Of a stretch of DNA of 63,582 nt, positions 10,701 to 24,960 are shown in pieces. The DNA lies in NCBI GenBank assembly GCA_015478945.1, contig JABUQX010060171.1:30001-93582 (forward strand), read 5' to 3'. The notes beneath the pieces were generated by a model. That model was not told the origin of the DNA. It searched no databases and worked only from the letters and a program-made list of their open reading frames with translations. Numbering within the stretch: the first letter of the stretch is position 1; each line of letters opens with the position of its first letter. Made by a program: the position numbers and the translations under genes. Source of the DNA: Trachelipus rathkii. Its lineage: Eukaryota > Arthropoda > Malacostraca > Isopoda > Trachelipodidae.

Positions 10701-11099
10701 TGTGCGGTGTATCGCGAGTGATATAACCCTCTACATCTGAGACAGTAATAACATCTCGAGCTCGACCGATGTATATCCTGATTCCTGATCGACTTTTTCT
10801 CCATTGTAGTCATTCACAGTTATAATCTTAGCAGAAGAAAGCTGAAATTGTAATGGCAGTGGGTTTCGATAAAATTTCTGCACATCTCCACCCGACAGTG
10901 AGTGTAATCCTTAGTACCCAACTTTTCATGACCATAACACACTGTGAAGATAAAGGAGTAAGTAGACTTCATGCATTTCTAACATTCTTTTCAATACAAC
11001 AATTTCGAGAGTGTCAAACATTACATATTTTTACATGATGGAAATATATGTACTAATTATGGATGTTGACGTAATCATCGTCTCAGAATAGACCCCTGG

Positions 11100-14000
11100 T
11101 CCTCCACGTTCCCCCCGCCCATGCCGTACACTGGCCAGTCATGCTGAACAGAAACAGCAGCGTCACTCTTATCACATCTATATTTGCCCCTGACTAAACC
11201 CTCTAGCCCCATAAAACTCTCAGTCCTTGTCGAGATTAAGAACGTTACTCAATCATTTTACTCCATATGCATTCACTACTGAAAAAAGCGAGAAAATTAG
11301 AACACATAATATTTTTTCTATTATATCTTCCAATCTGTGAAGGTGTGTGCCTTTGTATAAGCTTACGGATCCCTCTGGCCAAGCCCTGTCAATTCACCTG
11401 CAGTAAACTTACTACACATTATCCCTGACCGAAGAGTTCCCAATGTCATTGTAGAAGATTCTCTTCTCAAAGAAGCGTTTAGAAAAGGCTGAATGAAGAT
11501 CGACGCGTGCATTATACAGCCATGATTTAAAAGAAAAAAACAAACTCGCTGAGCCAATCCATTCCTCATCTTTTTAACACTTTTCCGACAATTATCCTAA
11601 ACCAACACCCTATTTACTTAGATGATGAAATCACCAATCTTTCCGACCCTAATTTGACACTATACCCTAGTGACACGTGTTACTCACCCATAACCCATGG
11701 CCTCTACCAGACTATAAACTCGTCTCTACAATTAATAGTATTAACATTACTATATACTGATCGTAATTAGATCTATTAAACATTAATCATAATCTACATA
11801 TCTATATTAATCTCTATCCTTAATAATCGTATCCCGATTAATATCTTATATTATATCCTTTAAATATTCTTACTTATCATCCTTACTACCTACTACCTTA
11901 CAACACCGTATACACTCACAATCCCTTATGCAACACGATCTCAATCACTCTAATTAATCTACCTAAATTCACCCTACTATGCCCCCTCCACCGTGTCTTT
12001 ACTCCCTCGGTACCTCTGACCCGTTTCCTTATATTCTCATTTAACACTAATATAAACCCACCTTTCTGAACGCATTTTAATCACACTTCAACTCACACCG
12101 CCTTTTTTACGCAAATCGCCTAAATACTTCTCTACTCGACGCACTCACTATCCGGTACCTCAATATACAACATATCCTCTAACCCACGTAGCTACTACCT
12201 GCCGATTAATATATATAAGTATAACTTATTACTCACTTAACTTATCGTAACCCTCCTACATTCATAATCACGTCTCACTGCCTCCAGCGTGTACTGGCAA
12301 CCGCACACTCTCTATTATCGCCGTATTACGTGGTACTACTTAGTACCACCTAACCTGAAGACAGCTAATATACTTCAATCTACCCTATACTACCATATCG
12401 TGATATTCTGCTGGAACTAAATATTTTATCCGTTTCCAATTTCATTTCACCCTATCTAATAATATATCTTAGTTTCCTCCTCTACTAACTACCTAAATCA
12501 GTACCATTTACCCTACTACTCTTAATTATAGTTACCTATATCTATACGCGACCCTCATCACCCCCACCTACATAACATTACTGTGCTTCCCTCTACTAGA
12601 ATAAATGGCGTTTCTCAATATTTTAATAACATTCATAATGGCTATTATCAAGTGTGTGATAAAACTGCTCAATATCTATCCAATCTCCCGCTCTTCATAT
12701 GCTATTAATCTATCATCTGACCCGGGGAGTAAACCTTCGCTACATCACCCCCAAACCAGAAAGTTTCACAATGGTTGGCATCCACCAATTATGCTGCAAA
12801 CAACCCGTCCTTCCATTTACAACAAGCGGCTTTGCCCCTCAAAGCCGCACTAATGCCCTTAGACCATCCATAATTTAAGGCTTAATGGATAAGACGCATT
12901 CAGAGGTTTATATCAGTACCTGAGGCTCTTAGCTTCCTCGGCCATTAAAGCAGATCGGGCGTAGGGCCCCCAAAATCAAGACCATTTTGGTTCCATGAGC
13001 GGACAAAGATTATTAGTAAATGATTCCGGCCTTTCATTTGTATCCAATCGACTTAATCCCTAAGTCTCTTTATAAGCCAAATCTACGTTAATTATCGTCT
13101 TTTTCTACTTTTCCCACCTGCATAGGGCACATCCATCCCGCGTTTTCCCTGCCACATTACTCACTAAACACCCAAACACCGTACCCACCGCTCCTCTACC
13201 ACCGTCCTCTCATGGTGTTTTTAAAAACTTCCCTTCCCCATGCTGTAATGTATGCACTACTAGACACCCCCCACCGCTATCTCTAACCTTCCATCTAATT
13301 ATTAGCCATGGTCGAGATGGCGAAGGCAATATCCTTATTAAGGGTGGACCCTATTCCGGCTCCCGACCGCAACACTACTCTATTCAATCTATCCTTATAC
13401 CATATACGCTACATACTCATCTAAACGTTATCAGCTATAACGCTATATACAAAATTATTCCACCTCATGATAGGCATTACCACCTCTAGTCATCTCTCCA
13501 GCCTATATACCTATTGTCTTAATTCTACTATTTATAGACAAGCTTGTAAACATTTATCTTTAATAAATAATCTAGTTATCATTACGATTTATATATATAC
13601 AAGACTACTATCATATATAATAATCTAAGATAGCTAGCTTAATAGCTTTGAAACGTGGGCAGAGATAATCCCGCCACCACTCCTCCTTTCTGATGACACA
13701 CTTATAATTCTCAATTAGTCAGCTTACGTAGCTACATTTACACACTCTACCCACCTGTGCGCTTCCTGAAAAATAGATTCTGAAAAAGAAAAAACGCCAC
13801 AACAAATTTAAGCCTCTGCAAAATATTAAATAATTATGATACGGAGTTGTTTAGTGTGAGAAAGGTATAGAATGCAATATAATATGTATCAGCTCCAGCA
13901 GCGTGAAACCGATTGAACCATTAGGGCCATCATAAATCGGCATGCTGCTATTTCCGCTGATCCATCATCTGATATCAAATATTTCTACCATTTATTTATC

Positions 14001-17000
14001 CCGATGTATTCAAAATCAAAACTGAATATGTGTCATATGATAACCGATAGTGTGCAGATGTTGGGTATTCCATGCTCTACCCCATAGAGCAGCTCCGGGT
14101 CTCTCCCACTCCTCCCCCTTGATAATAAGACTAGACGATTTTACATAGCACTCTTCGATGATAATACACAGAGCTGCTGACGAATTCTCTAACAATATGA
14201 CGCGGGGACAGTGGTCTGCAGAAGACACAGTAGGCCTTCTACATACCCAGCCCTACCCTGCTCCCGCGCGCATGTCTGCAAACTCTTACTCTGAGAGTCC
14301 CCCAAAATGGTAACCAGATATCTATTATTGTATTTCAAGTCCTTACATATATCCAACAGTAGACAACTCCGGCATCTACATATGATTTTGTAATAGTCGC
14401 TTAAAGTCTCTACCTGTCGCATCTCCTAGTAGTCAGCCGGTCGCGGCTATCACAGGAGTGCCAGCCGGACTAAGAAAGATGTTCCAGTGAGTGTGTAAAT
14501 TTAAACATTTCATCCTTTTCCAACTATCTTAATTTTTTTAGATTTTATCTGTTGTTGGTCAGTCATCATTTTTTAAGTAGCAAAACCCTCTGCTTTCCTT
14601 TTCAAATATGCTATTCTACTTCCTTTCTAAATACTAATATATGTTTATACCAACTTTGACACTTTTTCTTCTTTTTCATTGGTTCGCTCTATAACGTAAA
14701 AATCTACGCCGTTCTTCTCCAACCCACCCCACCTAAAACAGTAACGCACCCAGTAAATCAAACCTCACTTGAGTCTATGTATCTAATCCTTCAAAACCAA
14801 TTATCTGGCTTACACCAGAACCTTCTATTTACTTTTTTATTTCATGTCTCCAAAAAATATGTAATCGTTTGACCAAATTGCTATTATCTCTTTTTTGTTG
14901 TTTATATCTTTAAAAAACATTGCGTTATACCTAAAGTAGTCAATCAGTAAATCAGATAAATCAGACCATCATCCCATCTCCCACCCTCCCGACCAACATC
15001 ATCTCTTATCTACTTGATCTATTGATTTACTTCGACTCTAGCATTGATTCTTATTCTCGATCGCCTTATTTGATCTATTGATCTAATTGAATTATGATCA
15101 CCTTCGCCATATTCAATTGAATCCATTGTTGCGAAAACATAACAAAAATTAAGTTCTTTGAAACAACCTTCATAGTTAAAAATTATCTAAGTCACTAACC
15201 TGTGTGTGCCTATCCATCAATCCTTAATCCATACACATGACCTCACGTACAAAGTGTGCTTCCAAAAAGCTAACTATATCATATTCGACTAAGACTGTAC
15301 TAATACCCAAACAAACTAAACGTAATTCACCTTACCCACGAACTAAAAGTTCTCGCACCCGTATAAGCAGCTTCCATACATCCAGCAACCAAGCAGCTCT
15401 ACAACCTACCACTCACACATCACATCATGCTCTCACACTAATTTTCCTATTGTGTGTCCATCCACTCATCCGAGTCACAATTTTACTTTTCATGATTACA
15501 CGGATGTCTGTATTTGCATTAAAAACATTTCATCTAACCCTAGCTCACCGATTCATAATGAACCGCACAACATCATATCCTACACACTTCATACAATCAC
15601 AAGATAAAAGGCATATCCCTTTAGACCGAGCTGATTCACGACAACAATTCACCGAATATCCTTACATAACGATAAAACTACTGAACACGACTAGTATCAC
15701 AACGACAGCTAACAACTCTCCTAGTATATGTAAAACTAATCTGCATACCAAAACGTTAACCTAATTTCACACGTTTTCACATATGTAATTATTTAATATA
15801 TCTAATCATATCAATGTTAATCTGACATTAACATTGTAAATATATTATCATAAAAAATATATTATCATAGCCTAACCTATTATACTGAATGAAGAAAAAA
15901 TGGTACACAGACCACTATGTTACCACCGAACACTCAGAACTGTTAACATGAACTATTTAGTCTGTTATCCCATTTAGCCACTCCTATTCAAAAAATATTG
16001 CCAGTTACTGAAACATGAAAATGATTTTCTTCTTTTGTTTCATCGGTTCCTCTTGTACCATCTCCATTCACGGCGCATTTTTTGTGCTATATCGATCTCA
16101 GTACCTTACAATTCCTTGTATCGTTAATGTCTTCATATTAGTGACCAGAGACTGTGCTCTCAGTTTCGCCAACCAAGCGCTACTTTAGCCAGCACAATCT
16201 CTTGTATAGTTCCTTGAACGGTTAAAATCCTGACGAATGCCTGCTCGGCTTCTCCCTTAATCATTGCTATACTGGAAACTTGCCTTTCACCCGCTTCAGA
16301 ACTACTTTAGGCGTTTAGATTCCCTATACGATTACGTACTCCGCATAATCTATCAGTATGTATCAGCTACTCTAGCTCCCTCTCATTATTATTCCCAGAA
16401 TGGGCTCCGCCAGTTTTATACCCACTAATGCTTGCTAACCATTCTAAACCTACACCCTCATTACTTACAGACCCTATATTAATGTGCCTTGTTATTTTAC
16501 ATCTTTATAAATAAGAGCTATATTTAAAGTATTCCATGCATCTAGATCGTTACTGCCCTAAAGAATACACATGTAACTACCTAATTTGATGCATTGATCC
16601 GACTCGCTCCATACCATTTAACCATAAATGTCGGTTCTCTTAACTATTGTAAACGAAATCATAATACTCGGTGTACCCTAACTACTTAAACATCATCAAT
16701 ATTCATACTTATATAGATTACCTAAATCCATAAGACACGATCACACACCTTATTCCTATTATCTAAATATACCCGTATATCAGCATTATACACGAACTGT
16801 GAGGTCACTACCGATGCCTGCATACTGTGATGTAATACCCTGCCCGTAATAGCTAATATTAATAACTTATGTCGTCATCTCATACTATACTCATTTGGTC
16901 AACTTACAATCATTATATCCTATAGATTCGCTTTACTTCATCTATACTTCATATTATTAGATTAGACTTCATTATCCTCTATAGTAGAAATCCAAGCCCC

Positions 17001-20000
17001 CAATCGATGGTAAAACGGTATGAATAGGATTTCTTTTATTAATATATACTAATATCTTTTAAACCGGTTCGTGATTTTTACTTTATACATAACTCTAAAC
17101 TCGTAGGTGAGATATCTTTAGGACCCTTTTTAAATTACCCGATTCTGCCACCTCCATGTCACATCCCTATTATGTAAAACTTATGACTTAACATTAATTT
17201 ACTCTGCAGTTTATCTACTATAATTCCATGAATCATTTATGATTTATCTCCATACGTCACTCCTCACTAACGGCAACTGCCTAGCATTGAATCCGCCATC
17301 CTATAGAAACTTATCATTTACATATAAAATAGACATAGTAATAACTATATAATATTAAGGCTTAATATCTTATTAGACCTATCTATGCAATACCCTGATA
17401 TACATTCACTATTTTAGAACACTTTAATCATATCCGTACTAACGTCACACTAGTACTCCTAACTATACAATAGCATCCAAAAAATCTGAATACATGCTTA
17501 ACATAAAGCCATAGAATCCCCTAGTATTCGATATATAAACTATATTATATGATCCTCAGCGTTTATCCCCGCTCACTACATTTCGTAACACAGCACTTAA
17601 TGCAAACTTAGCGGCGACCTTAGCCTATAACTAAATCATATGACGCGAATACACGAATATATATGAAGATAAGAACAATCCACTATAAACTAATATACCG
17701 CTAACCAAGTAGACGAGACAAGTACGTCCCAGACTACGACTACCACACACAGACACTTAGTCTATTAAAATTTAATCCTCAAAGTGTCCCTTTCATACAA
17801 CGGCCATTACGGCAACCACTACTAGCCTATGTTATTATTCTTATATATATGTTTCGCCACAATTCATGAGCGAGATACTACAATAGTAACATTGATTACT
17901 ACAGTTAGACCTATACGATCTTAACAAGATGTCGACATCGAAGCTTACACTGTAACGTCTCTACCAAATATAACCTCTGACTATTACTCAAGACTAATAA
18001 TTGTATATTATTATATTTATTACTTATGCGTGCGCTACAGCCCTTTAAAGCCTAGTCCTAATATACATCTATAGTGCATCAACTAGTACACCTATCATAT
18101 AAGTCAAATTTAACTCTTATTGTGAATTACATAACACATTATTATCACTTTTAAAATTGAATGACATATAGCCCTGGGTTACATCATACTACATAAACGG
18201 TAGTCGCAACATTCAATCAGATAAAGTATATAATTCCAACCTCAAATTTTCAATCTAAAGCATCCATATACGGCATGGCATGTTAATTATCTATATAAAT
18301 AATTTTAAGATCACAGAGTTCTTTTCCAGAAAATAAAACTCGAATCATCCAAGATTACATCTACATACCGTTCTGTATATAAAAACTGACTGACTCCATC
18401 ATGTCCGATTTATATCGAAAGCATGAAAATTAAACTTGAGCAAACTATATATTCTTAAATTGCGCATTCATTAAAACATCATATAGCCTGTCTACGATAA
18501 TGCAATTTTAACGACGTTTCTATCATAGTTAATCGGGCTATTACTCCCCCTATCCTATACTACTATCTATATCACCAGTCAATTACTCACTATAATCTAT
18601 ATATCTTACCAGATCTTCATAACTAATACCGGCCTCATATCAGTCTCTTAATACAGATATTAGTAGACACTATCTTAATTTATAATAAATAGGAATGTAG
18701 GAAACTATATCTTACCCGTTATAAGATACTCTGTCCTTGCATGTGTCGCATGTTACACTAATCAGGTACTATAAGTATTTTTAATCTGTTTTCACTTATA
18801 TCACTAATTTTTAATATCTTTCTCTTGACTAGTTCTTTCGTGATGATCCCATCTAATAAGAAGTGAAAGACCACATATGTACAAGCATTAACAACCATCT
18901 TCTGTAGAGAAGCTTAAATATTCGATGAACGTCAACATATGAAGTAAAGTATGTGATGAGAGATGTCGGGATGGGCCAAAGAACTTTAAGCATTCTTGCG
19001 ATTATATGTTGTTAGTGGAAGTGGTTGATGTCTGTATTACAAGACTCTTTAGAATATAAAACACAATATTATGAGAGTATAGACTCAATTTACTCACATT
19101 CCGCGCGCGTTACCCTAATGATCCATTCATCACTCTGACCGGAAAACATCTTATGTTTAACGATCGTTTCACTATTTGGTGAAGGCGATGAGACACCTGA
19201 AGGTTCTCCCCGCTCACAATAATTACTCAAATTCCAAATTGATTCGGTGAATTTGTTACTATTAATCTACTAGCTGGAAAAAATTGATAAATGACAACGA
19301 CAAAAGGAGATTCTCGACCAACATCACTGTCCTACCGTGTCATAAAGTTGCAGTCCCCTAGAATGGACAGATAATTCCGTGCGTAGTCCAATGTATGTTC
19401 TCGCTTTAAAAACATACACGCATGCGAAATAGCAGCTATGATTTTCATACTACATATCAATTTAAAAAGCCTTGCATAAACACATAGCTGGAAAATGTTC
19501 TGCGCACTACAGTTTCGTTTCATATCCACTCCGATCTCGTTCAATATTAAGCCGTCCCTGAAGGAATTGCACCGGCCCAGTAACACATAGTTCCCTGATA
19601 ATCCATCTCCAACTGCAGTAACAAGATGACCCTCCTGTGACACTCTATTATGGCTTCCCGCATAGTAATTTATTATATTCTTAACCTTTTCCAAGGTCCT
19701 ATCTAGTGTTCAGCTCTATACTGCTATTGTTTTTAATGTCTTCCCTTTCAGACATAAACAGGAGCGTGCGCTTATATTTTTTTGTTCTAATCCCACTATG
19801 CCCCCAAAACCAAAGGGCTGATGCCACTGGGGAGCCCGACCTGTGCCGTATTTCCGAGCACGCATATCAAATTTTTATCAAACACATTCTAGACTTTCTA
19901 CGTATATTCAGTAGATTAAATGCATGAATATAGATATTGAATCACTAGAACCTGGAAAGTGAGATAACCTAGTATTAATATATCAAAGTCATATACTATT

Positions 20001-23000
20001 ATCGATATCTATGAAATGCTAATCATTATGCATATACTCCTACTCATAATAACTCTATCTTTAATCTTTATCACCTTATACTCAGGTCCTATACATGTCA
20101 CTTTTATGAATACACGCACTAACAACCATAGAGCCACAATTTAAGTATTCCAAATCCATATCAGACTTATATGAACACTTAAACGTTACGTAATAATAAA
20201 CAGCCTACTCCCATCACGCGATTGTATATCTGCGTACACATTATCTAGACAAACCCAACACTAAAAAACAATGTGATTTATCCTTAAAAAATTGCGAGAG
20301 TCAAGCCATTCTCTATAGAAGCGGTATAAGCAACACTACCTGCACATTTAACCAATATAACTCCCATGTAGTCAAACGCTTCCGTTGATGATTTAATCCT
20401 GTGTATTTCGCATACACAATATCCAGTCATATATACTATAACAGTCTCGCCTATAGTGTGGAGAATCCAACATATCTCTATACCCTATAGATCATTGATG
20501 ATTAGATAATAAATTGTTCATTAATCTATACTATCGAACACGACCTCTATTTGAGTCAACTGCTGACCTGTTCGACGGCCATCATTCAATAATCTTGCGA
20601 ACTGTATGTCCTAACTGATATAAACACCTTATCAGCCTTAGCCCTCCATAAATATAACATCATAATCATGTCTATCTGTAGTATACCTACAATATAAATA
20701 CTCTTTAATTAGCTGTGTCCCCACCATACTTCTCTGATCGTCTATACGTTAATGCAGATACTTAGTTAAAATTTACTATTAACTCCTCGTTGGAGCCTTC
20801 ATTTACCCTATCAGCTCCGAGTAGCGTCATTCAATTTGGACCCAATATCTAGGATCCATCATTTAGTCATTCTCTGCCACCTTAGTCTACATCTCCCATT
20901 ATACACCTGTACAATCTAATATTTTTATATGTCTCCAATCGCTTGCAATGGCCTAAATCATCACGCACATACAGTCATCAGACCACTACTAACCATCTTA
21001 TTATCAGCAATCACGCCACGCATTTCTGCCAAATCACCATTAATACCAGTTCCGACATAGCCGATCGATACGGATAATTTACACAGCAGGATAATGTGGC
21101 ACGACTTATAATGCCCTCCAATTACGGATCAACTATAAGTGCCGGGGGCATCATAGAGAATGCAATTAGCTACTTCCTCGATCTTTCTTATAGCCAATCG
21201 CGATACAAAATTATCTGACTTAGTATACAGATCGTCATTTGCCAAAATCTTACACTCGAGGTGCACTCTACCCTAAAATTTCCCTCGCCTTTACTATTAT
21301 ATCTTCCTCCACGTGTTATTTGCTATCTTATATGCCTATATCTCTGATATATCAGAGAAATTATATCCCCTCGGAGCGATCACTTTGAGGAGACCATGAG
21401 CGGGAGGATATTCAAGCGACGGTTTAACCACGCGTGCATCACTCCAGTATATCTAAAAAAATATTTACCTTGAATGAAAACCCATAAAACAGTTTCTCTC
21501 CCTTGTAAAATACGTCGCACTTTATGCATTTTTTTAGCATATTTTTTATGCAATGCGCTCTTCCTATTTCTTAGTCACCATAATATAACAAACGCAAAGC
21601 TACCCTGAGAACTAAGAATAAGAACTACCGACAAACCAGCCTTTCTCTCGCTAAAGCGGGACTTTTAGACAGACTCTCGCTAACCCGCCATCAGACAACA
21701 AGTACTATTCGCTCATGAATCGACGTAAGCGATTCGCTACGCTCACCTAAAAGTTACGACCTTATCGCGTATGCTTTATATTAGACCGCACGCGTATTAC
21801 CGCTAAGAGCAGACTTACTCTTCATCGCCAGCACGTAACAAAAATAATCGTCATATAAACATCTGTACAACTTTCTTGATTTTAGTAAACGTTACAAATC
21901 CGACCCCCCCCATATATTATTGTATACCTCATTGATGCAAAGGCAGTGCAATTTCAGTACTTTTATTTTCTCCTTTAGTGTACTCCATTGACCTATCGAG
22001 GCAGTGTGTGAGCCTCACTGTCCACACCGCATATTCCCACCCTTGATCTGTCTTGTTACAAAGAATCGACAGGTTTCTCTACCTCCCTGACTTTAGTCTT
22101 CCTAGTCATCCTACGCAACAGATTCTAGAGTCTTGTTCCGAGACTTAAGGTATACAAAATAACCATTAGATCTACTTTTCCCTCCCCGTGATCCAATTAC
22201 AGTATGGAAGAGTCAGATGAACCAGATGTGTACTAAACTGATTACACCTTAAATAAGCATCATCCCCCTTATAATTCTGACCTGACTTTATCTACCTAAG
22301 AGCCCCCATACGCACTCCCCTACCCACAGATAGTCAACTATTCCCACAGACGTATCACCTGGATTCCGACCTCACACACAATAACCTGTGACCAAAACAT
22401 CGATTTAATTATACTACCCGTTACCAACTCACCATGTCAACTGTCCCTCCCCTTTGTTCCGACACACCTGATTACTCCTCTAGTCTCCTGACACACAACT
22501 CTATCGCTTCATGAGTGTGTCTATTCCTCCTAAACAATGTTAGCGATAACTTTTAGCGCCACTCTAATGTATCCCTCAAGCAAATCAACATATATCCAAC
22601 ACAACCTTCAAACGCCCGAGTGTCTCACCGATTCGCCATTCGAGGGCCGACAGCACACTCTTCTGTTGCCAGAAAAATACGGTGTCGTCTTGAACGCTAA
22701 ACTCGCGCTTACATCTATACGTGTATCTACCCTCCCTCCACTATACTACGCATCATTTTGTGACAAAGTATTTTCTGCAGCAACCCTTCCAACACTCCCA
22801 TTGCCTTAAACTTCCATTATTCTCTATTTAAACCGGCTCTCAGTACTTAACAGACTTAGTACTAACTTGTCACTAACGCACCAACTCTCCATTCATACTA
22901 TTCCCCCTTAAATTGCATATTGCCCACCACAATCTTAAAGTATATTCTTTAGCTATCCCTATCCTATGCACCTATGCTAATTTATTGTCAGCCCCTCTAA

Positions 23001-24960
23001 AATATCACTCTACTCCCTGAGTCACGACTTCTACGAGACCCTGATCGACATCAAACTGTTATATAATACCTACGCAAGCACTAATGACTATTACACCATA
23101 ACTACTCTTCTAACCGGCTAAGTACTAGCAAGCTTATGCCCAACAATAGACCGCCATGAAAGACCATCTCAAAGCGATCGACTATCTACAATAGAAAAAA
23201 GTAACGCGTCTTATACTTAGTTAGGCAACCACGTCAACTTCTACACCAATCAGAAGCATGTACTAAGCCTCAAGCATCGGATAATCTATCATAGCATATA
23301 TATCACTGTTTACTAGATCTTTCCTATAACGTAAATTAGTGCCTCCTACCATCTCCAATAATGATACCTTGATCCATAATCTTATATCCAACTCCTCTGA
23401 CCAGAGACCCAGTAAGAACCTGCCTTTAATCCGATTCTCAACTAATTTATAATTCACGAAGCCTATCCCTACACTCAACTATTTCTACATAATTTATAAT
23501 ACGCATAAGTTATATTTATCATAACTGCTATGATAATAGTATTTCAGCCCTTAATTTCTACATTACTTTTATCTGCTTTAACCCTTATATATACCTAATA
23601 AGTTAATCTAAATAATGAATAACTCAATCCTAAACTTAACTATATTAAGTTATATTATCACACTTATTTTATGGCTCAATAATAATATATAGTAAAATAC
23701 TATATACTAACTTCTAATATATTAGTATCCCCTTTAGTCCATTACATGATTTCAGTCATATAATACAGTACCTTACAAAATGTAATATTTAATAAAACTA
23801 AAACTATCCTAATTATACTAATGGTCTTACTATATTAATATAATCTATTCCATTGTCGCATTACTATCTCAAGTGATACAACATAGTTATAAATCTAATA
23901 TTTCTCTATCCTCATTATAGTCCCCCTTAATACATCGCACTTTAACTGCCCTTACTCATACTGTACAAATATTCTTTAAGGTTATATACCCCTCAAAAAA
24001 TACATACACCCAGTTCAACCATTAAAATATCCTTATATCTTGATATAAATCTATATACCTATTAAAATCACTATCTATTATTATCCTTATCTGGTCCCAA
24101 ACCTACTCTCTTCTTAGATTCTGACCTATTCAAAATCATACAAACAAAACTACTAAATCTATCACACAAGAATGCTATCTCCCGAGTTATAAAACCCTCA
24201 CTCCCTATTTAGTAATTCAGACATAGTGTAGACTTATCGCATCCAGCGATATTGCATACCTGACGCCCTCCACCTCCCATCACGTCAACATTCAACTCTA
24301 CTTGCTCGAAATACCTAATGCAACTAGTTCCAACGCATTACTCTGTTCCACTAAAATCAAACCCATCAGAAACTTGAATGTATGTACCAACGCATCCTAT
24401 CACTCATTACTATTTAACTAATAAACGCATACGTATCTCTTATACGTCCACTGTAACCTGACCTTTGACTAATCCGTAGCGCTTATATTCTGCAGTACTC
24501 CACTACCGATCTTATCACCTTCTGTGTGATTTAACTACTCTTCAAATATATTTATTATAAACTTCTCGTCGCCCTCACCCACTGGCAGCCACCCACACGC
24601 GAATCTCCAACTTCGATAACAACCTCTTTTCAACCTCAGCACATCGTCTTCCATACTCTTATATACACTTATCCATTACTTATCAACTAATTCGTACCTG
24701 CCCATCATGAGTTATCATAAATAGTACAGACATCTAATCTTGACCTCAAAATGCATACGACGGTTCACTATCATTGTCTATAAGAAAAAGCTACGTAACT
24801 AAAACGAACTAACAATTTATGCTATAGCCCTTAGCAACGTCACTTATTTTATTATTAAGTAGTCACTTATGTATCTCCGTATCACTAATCTAATTTACCA
24901 AACACGACCCCAGCAGTTATCTCATACACCCATGACTGATGAGACCGCATGTATCACAAT
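11100..24960. other. About 14 kb of G-poor, strand-asymmetric sequence with no recognisable gene
   Basis: The + strand is strikingly poor in G and rich in C, T and A. Counted examples: 12001-12060 has 4 G and 20 C; 22261-22320 has 5 G and 25 C. The asymmetry lasts from about 11.1 kb to a sharp change near 24.96 kb. I found no domain, RNA gene, tandem unit or transposon in it. The longest frame, 15237-15764 on + (175 codons), is Thr/Ser/His/Leu-rich and follows from low G. Two 10-base CTCTCGCTAA copies at 21645 and 21674 and a CG-rich patch at 21640-21830 are the only local features. Possible explanations are a decayed low-G tandem array, mutational strand bias, or unpolished single-strand long-read sequence. 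Confidence 0.7.

Noticed and set aside
15237..15764. 175-codon open frame on + in the G-poor block
   Set aside because: Composition (Thr, Ser, His, Leu) and lack of motifs fit chance in low-G DNA.
11100..24960. Arthropod telomere (CCTAA) array
   Set aside because: CCTAA words occur but no run of two or more clean tandem units is visible, so it is only a hypothesis.
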